In this document: positions 40,201 through 46,759 of the stretch, in pieces
Numbering within the stretch: position 1 is the stretch's first letter
Layout of the letters: each line of letters opens with the position of its first letter
Source: Rhodospirillaceae bacterium
GTDB lineage: Bacteria; Pseudomonadota; Alphaproteobacteria; Bin65
NCBI GenBank assembly: GCA_028819475.1
Contig: JAPPLJ010000031.1
Coordinates: 1 to 46,759 of the forward strand
DNA length: 46,759 nt
Direction: 5' to 3'
The notes under the pieces: model-generated
Databases searched by the model: none
Told to the model about the DNA's origin: nothing
Seen by the model: the letters and a program-made list of their open reading frames with translations, nothing else
Program-made: the position numbers and the translations under genes

Positions 40201-40830
40201 ATGATCGACTTGTACACCTGGTCCACCTCGAACGGCCGCAAGGCCTCGATCATGCTGGAGGAGCTGGGCGCGGACTACACCCTCCACCCGATCCATATCG
40301 GCAAGGGCGACCAGTTCACGCCGGAATATCTCGCCATCAACCCGAACGGCAAGATCCCGGCCATAGTCGATTCGGACGGGCCCGGCGGCGCGCCGATCAC
40401 GGTCTTCGAATCCGGCGCGATCCTGATCTATCTGGCGGAGAAATTCGGGCGGTTCCTGCCCGCGGAGCCAGTTGCGCGCATGGAGGTCATCCAGTGGCTG
40501 ATGTTCCAGATGGGCGGCATCGGCCCGATCTTCGGCCAGGTCCATCATTTCCTGCGCGCGGCGAAGGAGAAGGTGCCCTACGGCATCGAGCGCTACGGCA
40601 CCGAGGCGCGCCGGCTCTACGGCGTGCTCGACCGGCGGCTCGACGGCCGGGACCATCTGGCGGGCGACGGTTACTCGATCGCCGACATCGCGACCTGGCC
40701 CTGGGTGCTCCGGCACGAGTGGCAGGAGATCAACCTGGCGGATTACCCGAATGTCAAACGCTGGTTCGATGCGGTGGGCAGCCGCCCCGCGGTCCAGAGC
40801 GGCATTCAGATACCGCCGCCGCCGCAATAG
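40201..40830 (+). CDS. Glutathione S-transferase, YfcG/YghU-like
   Basis: A 209-residue GST. The N-terminal thioredoxin fold begins MIDLYTWSTSNGRKASIMLEELG; the active site TSNG (9-12) matches the nu-class YfcG/YghU disulfide reductases, and NPNGKIPAIVD then ESGAILIYLAEKFG complete the glutathione site. The C-terminal helical domain has the N-capping region GDGYSIADIATWPWVLRH. Start at 40201 is the conserved one. Divergent from the MaoC gene and preceded by a palindrome. Confidence 0.92.
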   Translation: MIDLYTWSTSNGRKASIMLEELGADYTLHPIHIGKGDQFTPEYLAINPNGKIPAIVDSDGPGGAPITVFESGAILIYLAEKFGRFLPAEPVARMEVIQWLMFQMGGIGPIFGQVHHFLRAAKEKVPYGIERYGTEARRLYGVLDRRLDGRDHLAGDGYSIADIATWPWVLRHEWQEINLADYPNVKRWFDAVGSRPAVQSGIQIPPPPQ

Positions 40831-40897
40831 GCGGCCGGGCGATGCCCGGGCCGGGGCGCCAGCGAGCGCCCGCGGCAGAGGCAAAGCGCGCCTCGCA

Positions 40898-40925
40898 TTG
40901 ACAGGCCGAATCGCCACATTCTAGA
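40898..40925 (+). promoter_or_regulatory. Candidate promoter of tRNA-Ser
   Basis: Perfect TTGACA (40898-40903), 16-bp spacer, TCTAGA (40920-40925). The start would be about 95 bp before the tRNA. The -35 is strong and the -10 weak. Confidence 0.45.
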
Positions 40926-41027
40926 AGGCGCCGCCGCGGCCAACGCGAATCGGGCGGCGCGCATCGGGCCGGCAGCCCGGCCGCGGTTCCGGCCCGGCGG
41001 CCCGGCGGCCCGGCGCAAGAAGGTACC

Positions 41028-41114
41028 GGAGGGATGGCAGAGCGGTAATGCAGCGGATTGCTAATCCGTACACCCGATAGGGTGTCGGGGGTTCGATTCC
41101 CCCTCCCTCCGCCA
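41028..41114 (+). tRNA. tRNA-Ser(GCT)
   Basis: An 87-nt class II tRNA with CCA encoded. Acceptor stem GGAGGGA/TCCCTCC, anticodon stem GCGGA/TCCGT around loop TTGCTAA (anticodon GCT, reading AGC and AGU), a long variable arm (ACACCCGATAGGGTGT) and T loop GGTTCGATTCC. All stems pair. No integrase or duplicated 3' end is seen beside it. Confidence 0.97.
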
Positions 41115-41208
41115 CGCTTCGCCTTTCGCCAATGACGTGCCTGGTTTCCGTATTCGCACGCTGCCTCGGCCGGGCCGACCTGAATGACCCGTCTGCTGCG
41201 ACAATCCC

Positions 41209-41973
41209 ATGAGCACCATCCAAATCCACACCGAATCCGGCGGCAGCGGCGGCCCCCTGCTGGTCCTGCTGCACGGCATCGGCGGCAATGCGGCGGTGTG
41301 GCGCCGGATGCTGCCGATCGTCGAGCGCCGCTGGCCGGGGCGCTGGGTGGCGGCCGACCTGCGCGGCCACGGCCGCTCGGCCCACGCGCCGCCCTACGGC
41401 TATGCCGGATTCGCCGCCGACGTGGCGAACGCGCTCGGCGGGCAGGACGAAGACGTTGTCCTGCTCGGCCATTCGATGGGCGGCGTCGTGGCGATGGCGC
41501 TGGCGACCGGCTGGTTCGGGGTCCGGGTGCGTCGGGTCTTCGCCTTCGGCGTCAAGATCGGCTGGACGGCGGACGAGGTCGCCCGGATGCACATGCTGGC
41601 GGCGGCGCCCGCGAAACTCTTCGGCAGCTACAACGAGGCGGCCGAACGCTATCTCCGGGTCTCGGGCCTCGCCGGCCTGGCCGACCCCGATTCGCCCGAG
41701 GCCCGGGCCGGCGTTGCCGAAGCGGACGGGGGCTTCCGTCTTGCCGCCGACCAGGGCATCTACGCTGCCGTCGGGCCGGCGGTCGCCGATTTCCACCGCG
41801 CAGCCAGCGCGCCGGTCCGGCTCGCTGCGGGGGAGGCCGATCCAATGGTGTCCCTGGCCGAAATGCAGGCGCTGGATCCGCAGGCGGCGCTGTTGCCCGG
41901 CCTCGGCCACAACTGCCATGTCGAGGCGCCGGAGCGGGTCTGGGACCTGTTCGAACGGACGCTGGACGAGTAG
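41209..41973 (+). CDS. Alpha/beta hydrolase
   Basis: A 254-residue alpha/beta hydrolase fold enzyme. The oxyanion motif is LLHGIGGNAAVW (20-31), the nucleophile S89 lies in GHSMGG (87-92), the acid is probably D211 (GEADPMVS) and the base H234 or H237 (GLGHNCHVEAP). Length and layout fit small esterases or C-C hydrolases of aromatic or ester catabolism. It lies 94 bp after tRNA-Ser and 176 bp before the SDR gene on the same strand. Substrate not known. Confidence 0.87.
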   Translation: MSTIQIHTESGGSGGPLLVLLHGIGGNAAVWRRMLPIVERRWPGRWVAADLRGHGRSAHAPPYGYAGFAADVANALGGQDEDVVLLGHSMGGVVAMALATGWFGVRVRRVFAFGVKIGWTADEVARMHMLAAAPAKLFGSYNEAAERYLRVSGLAGLADPDSPEARAGVAEADGGFRLAADQGIYAAVGPAVADFHRAASAPVRLAAGEADPMVSLAEMQALDPQAALLPGLGHNCHVEAPERVWDLFERTLDE

Positions 41974-42149
41974 GCGCTCGCCCGCGCTGCGGGACCGCCC
42001 GAAACCGCCGGGAACCGGGCGGCCCGTGTCAACTTCGCCCTGTATCCGGGTGCTGCCTCGCCCTATGCCTTATGCCGACTGCGCCCGAAAGCGCGGGCCG
42101 GACCGGTCCGGCGGCCCGGTTTCGTACCATTCGCAATCAGGAGCGCCGC

Positions 42150-42980
42150 ATGACCGGCTTGCAAGGAAAGACCCTGTTCATCACCGGCGCGACGCGCGGC
42201 ATCGGCCACGCCATCGGCCTCCGGGCGGCGGAGGACGGCGCCAACATCGTCATCGCGGCCAAGACGACGGAGCCGCACTCGAAACTGCCCGGCACCATTT
42301 ACACCGCCGCCGAGGACATGCAGCGGGCCGGCGGCAAGGCACTCGCCCTGCCGGTCGACGTGCGCGACGACGGCGGCCTCCGCGACGCCATGGAAGCCGC
42401 GGCGGAGGCCTTCGGCGGCATCGACATCCTGGTCAACAACGCCAGCGCGCTCAGCCTGACCGACACGCCGTCGACGCCGATGAAGCGCTACGACCTGATC
42501 ATGGGCATCAACACCCGCGGCACCTTTGCGGCGACCCAGGCGGCGCTGCCGTATCTCAGGGAGGCGGCCAACCCGCATATCCTGACGCTCAGCCCGCCGC
42601 TCGACATGAATCCGCGGTGGTTCCGGGATTCGACGGCCTATACGATCTCGAAAATGGGCATGTCCATGTGCGTGATCGGCCATGCCGCGGAGTTCGCGCG
42701 CTACGGCATTGCCGTGAACGGCCTGTGGCCGCGGACCTTCATTTCGACCGCGGCGCTGAAGCTGGTGCCCGGCATGGACTGGGAAACCGCGCGCACGCCG
42801 GAAATCCTGGCTGACTGCGCCCACATCGTCCTGACCCGCGATGCCAGGACCTGCACCGGCAACCTGTTCCTCGACGAGGAGGTGCTGGCGTCGGAAGGCA
42901 TTACCGACCTGGACAAATACCGCAACCATCCGGACAAGCCGCTCGCCATCGACTTTTTCGTCGACGGGTTCGGGGCGTAG
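42150..42980 (+). CDS. Short-chain dehydrogenase/reductase, HSDL2-like
   Basis: A 276-residue SDR. The cofactor loop is TGATRGIG (12-19), NNAS follows at 96-99, and the catalytic Y164-x-x-x-K168 lies in YTISK with S148 as the likely third residue. The sequence AAKTTEPHSKLPGTIYTAAEDM (37-58) is the hallmark of HSDL2-type (hydroxysteroid dehydrogenase-like 2) SDRs linked to fatty acid or acyl-CoA metabolism. Start at 42150 has a CAGGAG ribosome binding site; the frame is open further upstream without conservation. Downstream of it lies a foldback repeat. Confidence 0.9.
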   Translation: MTGLQGKTLFITGATRGIGHAIGLRAAEDGANIVIAAKTTEPHSKLPGTIYTAAEDMQRAGGKALALPVDVRDDGGLRDAMEAAAEAFGGIDILVNNASALSLTDTPSTPMKRYDLIMGINTRGTFAATQAALPYLREAANPHILTLSPPLDMNPRWFRDSTAYTISKMGMSMCVIGHAAEFARYGIAVNGLWPRTFISTAALKLVPGMDWETARTPEILADCAHIVLTRDARTCTGNLFLDEEVLASEGITDLDKYRNHPDKPLAIDFFVDGFGA

Positions 42981-43023
42981 GTTGGCGATCCGGCCCGAAA
43001 TTCGTCGCGCGGTCGATTCCCCG

Positions 43024-43162
43024 CCGTCATTTCGACCGAAGCGGGCGATAGCCCGCGAAGCGGAGAAATCTTTCCGGCACAGCGCAATGGACATTGCGCC
43101 TCGCGTGAAAGATATCTCCGCTCCGCCCCGGATAAAATCCGGGGCTCCGGTCGATATGACGG
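43024..43162. repeat. 139-bp foldback element (nested inverted repeats)
   Basis: Three nested pairs form one long hairpin: outer arms 43024-43038 and 43148-43162 (15 bp, one mismatch), middle arms 43060-43074 and 43107-43121 (15 bp, one mismatch), and a perfect inner hairpin GCGCAATG-GA-CATTGCGC (43082-43099). Two local hairpins (GCGGGC-GATA-GCCCGC, 43041-43056; CCCCGGAT-AAA-ATCCGGGG, 43126-43144) sit between the arms. It looks like a REP/MITE-type intergenic element. No gene lies in 42981-43223. Confidence 0.75.
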
Positions 43163-43223
43163 CCGATGACGGGTTGCTACCGGCCGGGTAAGGACCCGGA
43201 GCGGAACTCAGGGAGAAACAGCC

Positions 43224-44750
43224 ATGCTGATGACACTCGGCGAAGCCATCGGGAAGGCCGCGGCGGCGTTCGGCGGCAAGCCGGCGGTGATATTCCGCGA
43301 TGTGCCCTACAGCTACGACGCGCTCGACCGGCGCGCCAGCCGGGTCGCCAACGCCCTGGTCGCGCACGGCATCGCGCCGGGCGACCGGGTGACCCTGTGC
43401 GGGCAGAACTCCTACGACTGGGTCGCGGCCTATTACGGCACGGCCAAGGCCGGCGCGGTGCTCAACCCGGTCACCGCCATGCTGACCGCCGGGGAGATCG
43501 GCTACATCGCCGGCAATTGCGGCGCCAGGCTGCTGATGGTCGGCGCCGGCAAGGGCGACGGGCTGATGGATGCGCTGGCCGGGTCCGATGTCGAGCGGGT
43601 CGTCCTGTTCGACGACGACGGGCCGGCGGATGCGACCCGCTTCGAGGACTTCCTCGCCGGTGCGCCGGAAGACTTCGAGGTCCGGCCCCGCGGCCTCGAT
43701 GACCTGGCCGCGATCGGCTACACCTCGGGCACCACCGGCCATCCCAAGGGCGCGATGATGTCCAACCGCGCCATCGCCGTCGGCACGGCGGGGATGAAGC
43801 TCATGCACGGGCGGACACCGGACGATATCGTCGTCACCGCGCTGCCCTGCTCCCACGTCTACGGCAAGGCGGTGATGAACGGCTCGCTGTTCTATGGCTC
43901 GACGCTCGTCCTGCTCGAAAGGTTCGTGTCAGAGGACATGCTGCGCTCGGTCGAGCAATACCGCGCGACCATGCTGGAGGCGGTGCCGACGGGCTTCATG
44001 TACATGCTGGCCGACCCGGCCATCGACAACTACGACTATTCGAGCCTGGAGCGGCTGACCTGCGGCGGGCAGACCTTTCCGGCCGCCACGGCCGCCGAGG
44101 TCGAGGAGAAGTTCGGCGCGACGCTGCTCGAACTCTGGGGCATGACCGAACTGGCCGGGCTCGGCACGACCCAGGCTTCGCTCTGCGAGCGCCGGCTCGG
44201 CTCCATCGGCGTGGCGCTGCCCTATATCGAGGCGCGGATCGGCGGCCTGGAAGATCCGTCGCAGACCATGCCCGCGGGCGAGCCGGGCGAACTGCTGATC
44301 CGCGGCCCGATCGTCATGATGGGCTATTACGGCAACGAGGCCGCAACCCGGGAGGCCATGGCCGATGACGGCTGGTTCCGCACCGGCGACGTCTGCACCC
44401 GCGACGAGGACGGCTTCCTCTGGGTCGTCGACCGCAAGAAGGACATGATCAACACCGCCGGCTTCAACGTCTATCCGGCCGAGCTGGAGCGGGTGCTGGC
44501 CGCCCATCCCGACGTCTCGATGGTCGCGGTCGGTGGCGTGCCCGACGCGCAGAAGGGCGAGCTCGCCAAGGCCTATGTCGTGCCGCGGCCGGGCAGCGAC
44601 CCGGACGCCGACGACATCTTCGCCCATTGCCGCAAGACGCTCGCGCCCTACAAGGTGCCGCGCAAAATCCAGTTTGTCGCCGACCTGCCGACCAACCCGA
44701 CCGGCAAGATCCTGCGCCGCGAACTGCACACGATAGACGATGGGGGTTGA
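43224..44750 (+). CDS. Acyl-CoA synthetase / AMP-dependent ligase
   Basis: A 508-residue ANL-family enzyme activating a carboxylic acid to its CoA thioester through an acyl-AMP. Adenylation motif YTSGTTGHPKGA (166-177), LWGMTELAG, the hinge WVVDRKKDMINTAGFNVYPAE and the catalytic lysine K495 in NPTGKILRREL are all present. Length is typical of medium/long-chain or aromatic acyl-CoA ligases. Good ribosome binding (AGGGAGAA). It lies after an SDR gene, so an acyl or aromatic acid pathway is likely. Substrate specificity cannot be told from sequence. Confidence 0.93.
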   Translation: MLMTLGEAIGKAAAAFGGKPAVIFRDVPYSYDALDRRASRVANALVAHGIAPGDRVTLCGQNSYDWVAAYYGTAKAGAVLNPVTAMLTAGEIGYIAGNCGARLLMVGAGKGDGLMDALAGSDVERVVLFDDDGPADATRFEDFLAGAPEDFEVRPRGLDDLAAIGYTSGTTGHPKGAMMSNRAIAVGTAGMKLMHGRTPDDIVVTALPCSHVYGKAVMNGSLFYGSTLVLLERFVSEDMLRSVEQYRATMLEAVPTGFMYMLADPAIDNYDYSSLERLTCGGQTFPAATAAEVEEKFGATLLELWGMTELAGLGTTQASLCERRLGSIGVALPYIEARIGGLEDPSQTMPAGEPGELLIRGPIVMMGYYGNEAATREAMADDGWFRTGDVCTRDEDGFLWVVDRKKDMINTAGFNVYPAELERVLAAHPDVSMVAVGGVPDAQKGELAKAYVVPRPGSDPDADDIFAHCRKTLAPYKVPRKIQFVADLPTNPTGKILRRELHTIDDGG

Positions 44751-44771
44751 GCCGGGTTACCGACTTTGCCA

Positions 44772-44860
44772 CCCCGGATGGAGCGGAGCGGAAATCCGGG
44801 GTCCAGAGTCACCCGGCACGGCCTTGCTTCACGCTCCTGGGCCCCGGATCAAGTCCGGGG
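44772..44860. repeat. Paired CCCCGGAT-type hairpins
   Basis: Two inverted repeats: CCCCGGAT (44772-44779) with ATCCGGGG (44794-44801), and CCCCGGA-TCAAG-TCCGGGG (44842-44860). The same module occurs inside the foldback element at 43126-43144. It is a short interspersed intergenic repeat, possibly also a terminator for the acyl-CoA ligase gene. Confidence 0.65.
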
Positions 44861-44990
44861 CGGCACAATTTGGTGCCGAGGCAGTGACGAACAAACGACC
44901 GTCGCAACTATTGCCGGCTTCCTCGAAATGTTGGAGGGAAATCCGGTACTGCATCGTCAACGATTCGATCCCCAAGACGAAAGGACCGGC

Positions 44991-45980
44991 ATGACAGCCC
45001 CCTACAGGATTTTCGGCAGCGAGATGTCGCCCTATTCGGTCAAGGTGCGGGCCTGGTTCCGCTACAAGGCGCTGCCGCATCTCTGGCTGCAGCGGGCGTG
45101 GCGCAGCGACGAGTTCAAGGCCCGGGCGCGGCTGCCGCTGATCCCGCTGGTCATTACGCCGGACGACCGGGCGCTCCAGGATTCGACACCGCTTATCGAA
45201 ACGCTGGAAGCCGAAAATCCCGAACCGTCGATCCATCCCGAAGACCCGGCGCTGCGCTTCCTCTCGGCCCTGATCGAGGAGTATGGCGACGAATGGGGCA
45301 ACAAGCTGATGTTCCACAACCGCTGGCACGCGGAGGTCGACCGGCGCGGCGCGGCGCTCGGGCTGGCCCGCGCCTTCGATCCCGACGGCGCGCCGGAAGC
45401 GGTCGGGGCGGCGGCGGAAAAGATCTACGAACGCATGGTCGGGCGGCTCCATTTCACCGGGTCCAGCCCGCAGACGGCGCCGCTCATCGCCCGCTATTTC
45501 GACGATCTGCTCGCCATTCTCGAACCGCATCTGGCGGCGCGGAAATACCTGTTCGGCGGCCGGCCCGCCTTCGCCGATTTCGGCCTCGCGCCGCAGGTCT
45601 ACACGATGTCGCAAGACCCGACCTCGGCCTCCGCGCTCCGGGTGCGCGCGCCGAACATGCTGGCCTGGTCCTTCCGGATGCTGGAGCCGCGCAACGACGG
45701 GCCGTTCGAGAGCTGGGACAGCCTCAGCGAAACCCTGACGCCGCTGCTCGCGAACGCCGGCGCCTTCTTCCTGCCCTGGTCGCGGGCCAATTCCGATGCG
45801 CTGGAGGCCGGAGAGGACAGTTTCAGCGTCGATCTGCCCGGCGGCGCCTATGTCCAGGGACCGCAGAAATACCACGCCCGTTCGCTGATCGCGCTTCGCC
45901 AGAAACACGCCGCGGCGAAGGGCGCGCCGGGCCTGGACGCGATCCTTGCCGAGACCGGCTGCCTGCGCTGGCTGGAATAG
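44991..45980 (+). CDS. Glutathione S-transferase-like protein
   Basis: A 329-residue protein with an N-terminal GST/thioredoxin domain (about 1-85): MTAPYRIFGSEMSPYSVKVRAWFRYKALPH, then PLIPLVI and QDSTPLIETLE. The C-terminal region (about 90-250) has the GST helical domain, including YLFGGRPAFADFGLAPQVY, and an extra tail of about 75 residues. It is longer than usual GSTs and resembles FAXC/metaxin-like or SspA-type GSTs. Function is unknown. The start at 44991 has an AAGGA ribosome binding site; the open frame further upstream runs through a repeat. Confidence 0.8.
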   Translation: MTAPYRIFGSEMSPYSVKVRAWFRYKALPHLWLQRAWRSDEFKARARLPLIPLVITPDDRALQDSTPLIETLEAENPEPSIHPEDPALRFLSALIEEYGDEWGNKLMFHNRWHAEVDRRGAALGLARAFDPDGAPEAVGAAAEKIYERMVGRLHFTGSSPQTAPLIARYFDDLLAILEPHLAARKYLFGGRPAFADFGLAPQVYTMSQDPTSASALRVRAPNMLAWSFRMLEPRNDGPFESWDSLSETLTPLLANAGAFFLPWSRANSDALEAGEDSFSVDLPGGAYVQGPQKYHARSLIALRQKHAAAKGAPGLDAILAETGCLRWLE

Positions 45981-46049
45981 CGGCGGCCCGGTCGAATTCC
46001 GGGCCTTGATTTCCGCGCCGCGAATCCGCCTCTGATCCCCGGGAATTCC

Positions 46050-46590
46050 TCTGCAAGGGGGCGGGCCGGACCGGGCAGACGCCGGAAAGCGGCCGGATTT
46101 TGAATAACCGTTCAATATCAGTTTCCCTAAGTCTTTGAAATCGCTTTGTTTTTGGAGTTAAACAGACCGTTCTAAATAATATGTTTTTTTGCACCCGGCA
46201 GCCCTAACCCTTTGGAATCGTTGAAAAGACGCCCTTCGGAAGTGCGCAAAAACGATCCAGATAGGAATTTTTCCAGACTCCCGGCCGGGCGGGAGCGCCG
46301 GTCGACACCGGGGGCGGCACCGCCGGGCAGCATGGCCCGGCGGAATCGGAGGGTCGAACCGGACTGGATCCGGCTGTCAGGCCCATTGCCGCATGGGGCG
46401 GCGCACAGGGTAGCGCATTGGATGGCGGATCGGATGGCCGATCGGCGGCGGCGGGCCGGAAAGCGGGCAGGTTCCCGCCTGTTTCTTCGTTCGCTTCTTT
46501 TTTGAGAGGGCGTCGGCTGGCCGCGGCAGGCGCACTTCGGGCGTTGACGGAGCCGATATAGGGTGCGGAAGCCACCATGTCAAGGAAATA
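46050..46590 (-). repeat. Copy B of the ~550 bp non-coding repeat (inverted)
   Basis: Inverted match of 55-612. Its promoter (46555-46583) faces leftward into the window. The AT-rich block CCAAAAAC..CTTAG..TTGAAC..TTCAAAA at 46100-46180 and the GC-rich region to 46550 match copy A. Differences include a 12-bp deletion near 46328 and an expansion of a GGATGGC-GATC type motif at about 46410-46450. Region 45981-46049 holds no gene. Confidence 0.75.
46555..46583 (-). promoter_or_regulatory. Strong sigma70 (rRNA-type) promoter of repeat copy B
   Basis: Minus strand TTGACA (46583-46578), 17-bp spacer, TATATC (46560-46555). The upstream sequence (46584-46625) is very AT-rich, like an UP element. 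Same boxes and spacing as at 66-94. Confidence 0.7.
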
Positions 46591-46647
46591 TATCTGAAAA
46601 AAGGAAATAATTTTGAGAGGTCGGCCCGGCGGAGCCCGCCGTGCGGC

Positions 46648-46759
46648 TTTTCGCAGAGGAAGCCCGGGGGATACCTCTACGAAAAGGGCCAGGCCGCCGC
46701 AAATCTGTCCTTCCCCCTCTTCAGAGGGGGAAGTGGCCGAGCGCAGCGAGGTCGATGGG
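46648..46759. repeat. Short repeats at the right edge, with a 10-bp hairpin
   Basis: 46648-46672 repeats the TTTCGCAGAGGAA-CCC-GGGG unit seen at 592-669. A hairpin CTTCCCCCTC-TTCA-GAGGGGGAAG lies at 46710-46733, followed by AAGTGGCCGAGCGCAGCGAG, the look of an interspersed intergenic repeat. No gene is seen. The window ends within this repeat sequence. Confidence 0.5.

Noticed and set aside
41028..41114. tRNA-linked integration site
   Set aside because: No integrase gene and no second copy of the tRNA 3' end is visible in the window.
43224..44750. Acetyl-CoA synthetase
   Set aside because: Length (508) and motif context fit medium/long-chain or aromatic acyl-CoA ligases; ACS proteins are around 650 residues.

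Overview
The window reads as chromosomal DNA of a GC-rich alphaproteobacterium, most like Rhodospirillales-type lineages. Evidence: a complete division and cell wall (dcw) cluster that continues ftsZ-lpxC-bamD-recN-ligA, an FtsZ with a very long disordered linker and an alphaproteobacterial tail, a MurE with the meso-diaminopimelate motif DNPR, and a type A RNase P RNA. Species cannot be named from sequence alone. No transposase, integrase, phage gene or CRISPR array is visible.

Layout. 1-833: copy A of a ~550 bp non-coding repeat that starts with an rRNA-type promoter, then an intergenic stretch with phased CATGAC repeats. 834-5303 (+): amidase, MFS permease, FkbM-type methyltransferase, zinc-free quinone oxidoreductase. 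5304-5922: lower-GC stretch with a possible small membrane protein and a 3' remnant of a second oxidoreductase gene. 5923-7197 (-): MFS exporter. 7331-32441 (-): mraZ-rsmH-ftsL-ftsI-murE-murF-mraY-murD-ftsW-murG-murC-murB-ddl-ftsQ-ftsA-ftsZ-lpxC-bamD-recN-ligA in transcription order. 32442-32741: dcw promoter with an embedded MraZ operator. 32742-33143 (-): RNase P RNA. 33207-36768 (-): AmpD-like amidase, EamA transporter, ABC-F ATPase. 36772-37665 (-): Xre/MbcA-type antitoxin and RES toxin with an operator-promoter. 37715-40010 (-): DjlA-like co-chaperone, LysR regulator, MaoC dehydratase. 40201-45980 (+): GST, tRNA-Ser(GCT), alpha/beta hydrolase, HSDL2-like SDR, acyl-CoA ligase, GST-like protein, separated by foldback repeats. 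45981-46759: copy B of the 550 bp repeat, inverted, then other short repeats.

How the genes work together. The dcw genes make the whole UDP-MurNAc-pentapeptide to lipid II route (MurB-F, Ddl, MraY, MurG) and the divisome (FtsZ, A, Q, L, W, I). Most junctions are 4-bp stop/start overlaps, so the upper part is probably one translationally coupled operon. LpxC and BamD add outer membrane synthesis; RecN and LigA add DNA repair and replication. The right-hand genes look like acyl or aromatic acid metabolism with detoxification.

The most unusual signal is the pair of inward-facing, rRNA-operon-like promoters with AT-rich upstream elements at both ends. Each drives a conserved leader that carries no rRNA and does not evolve like a protein gene.
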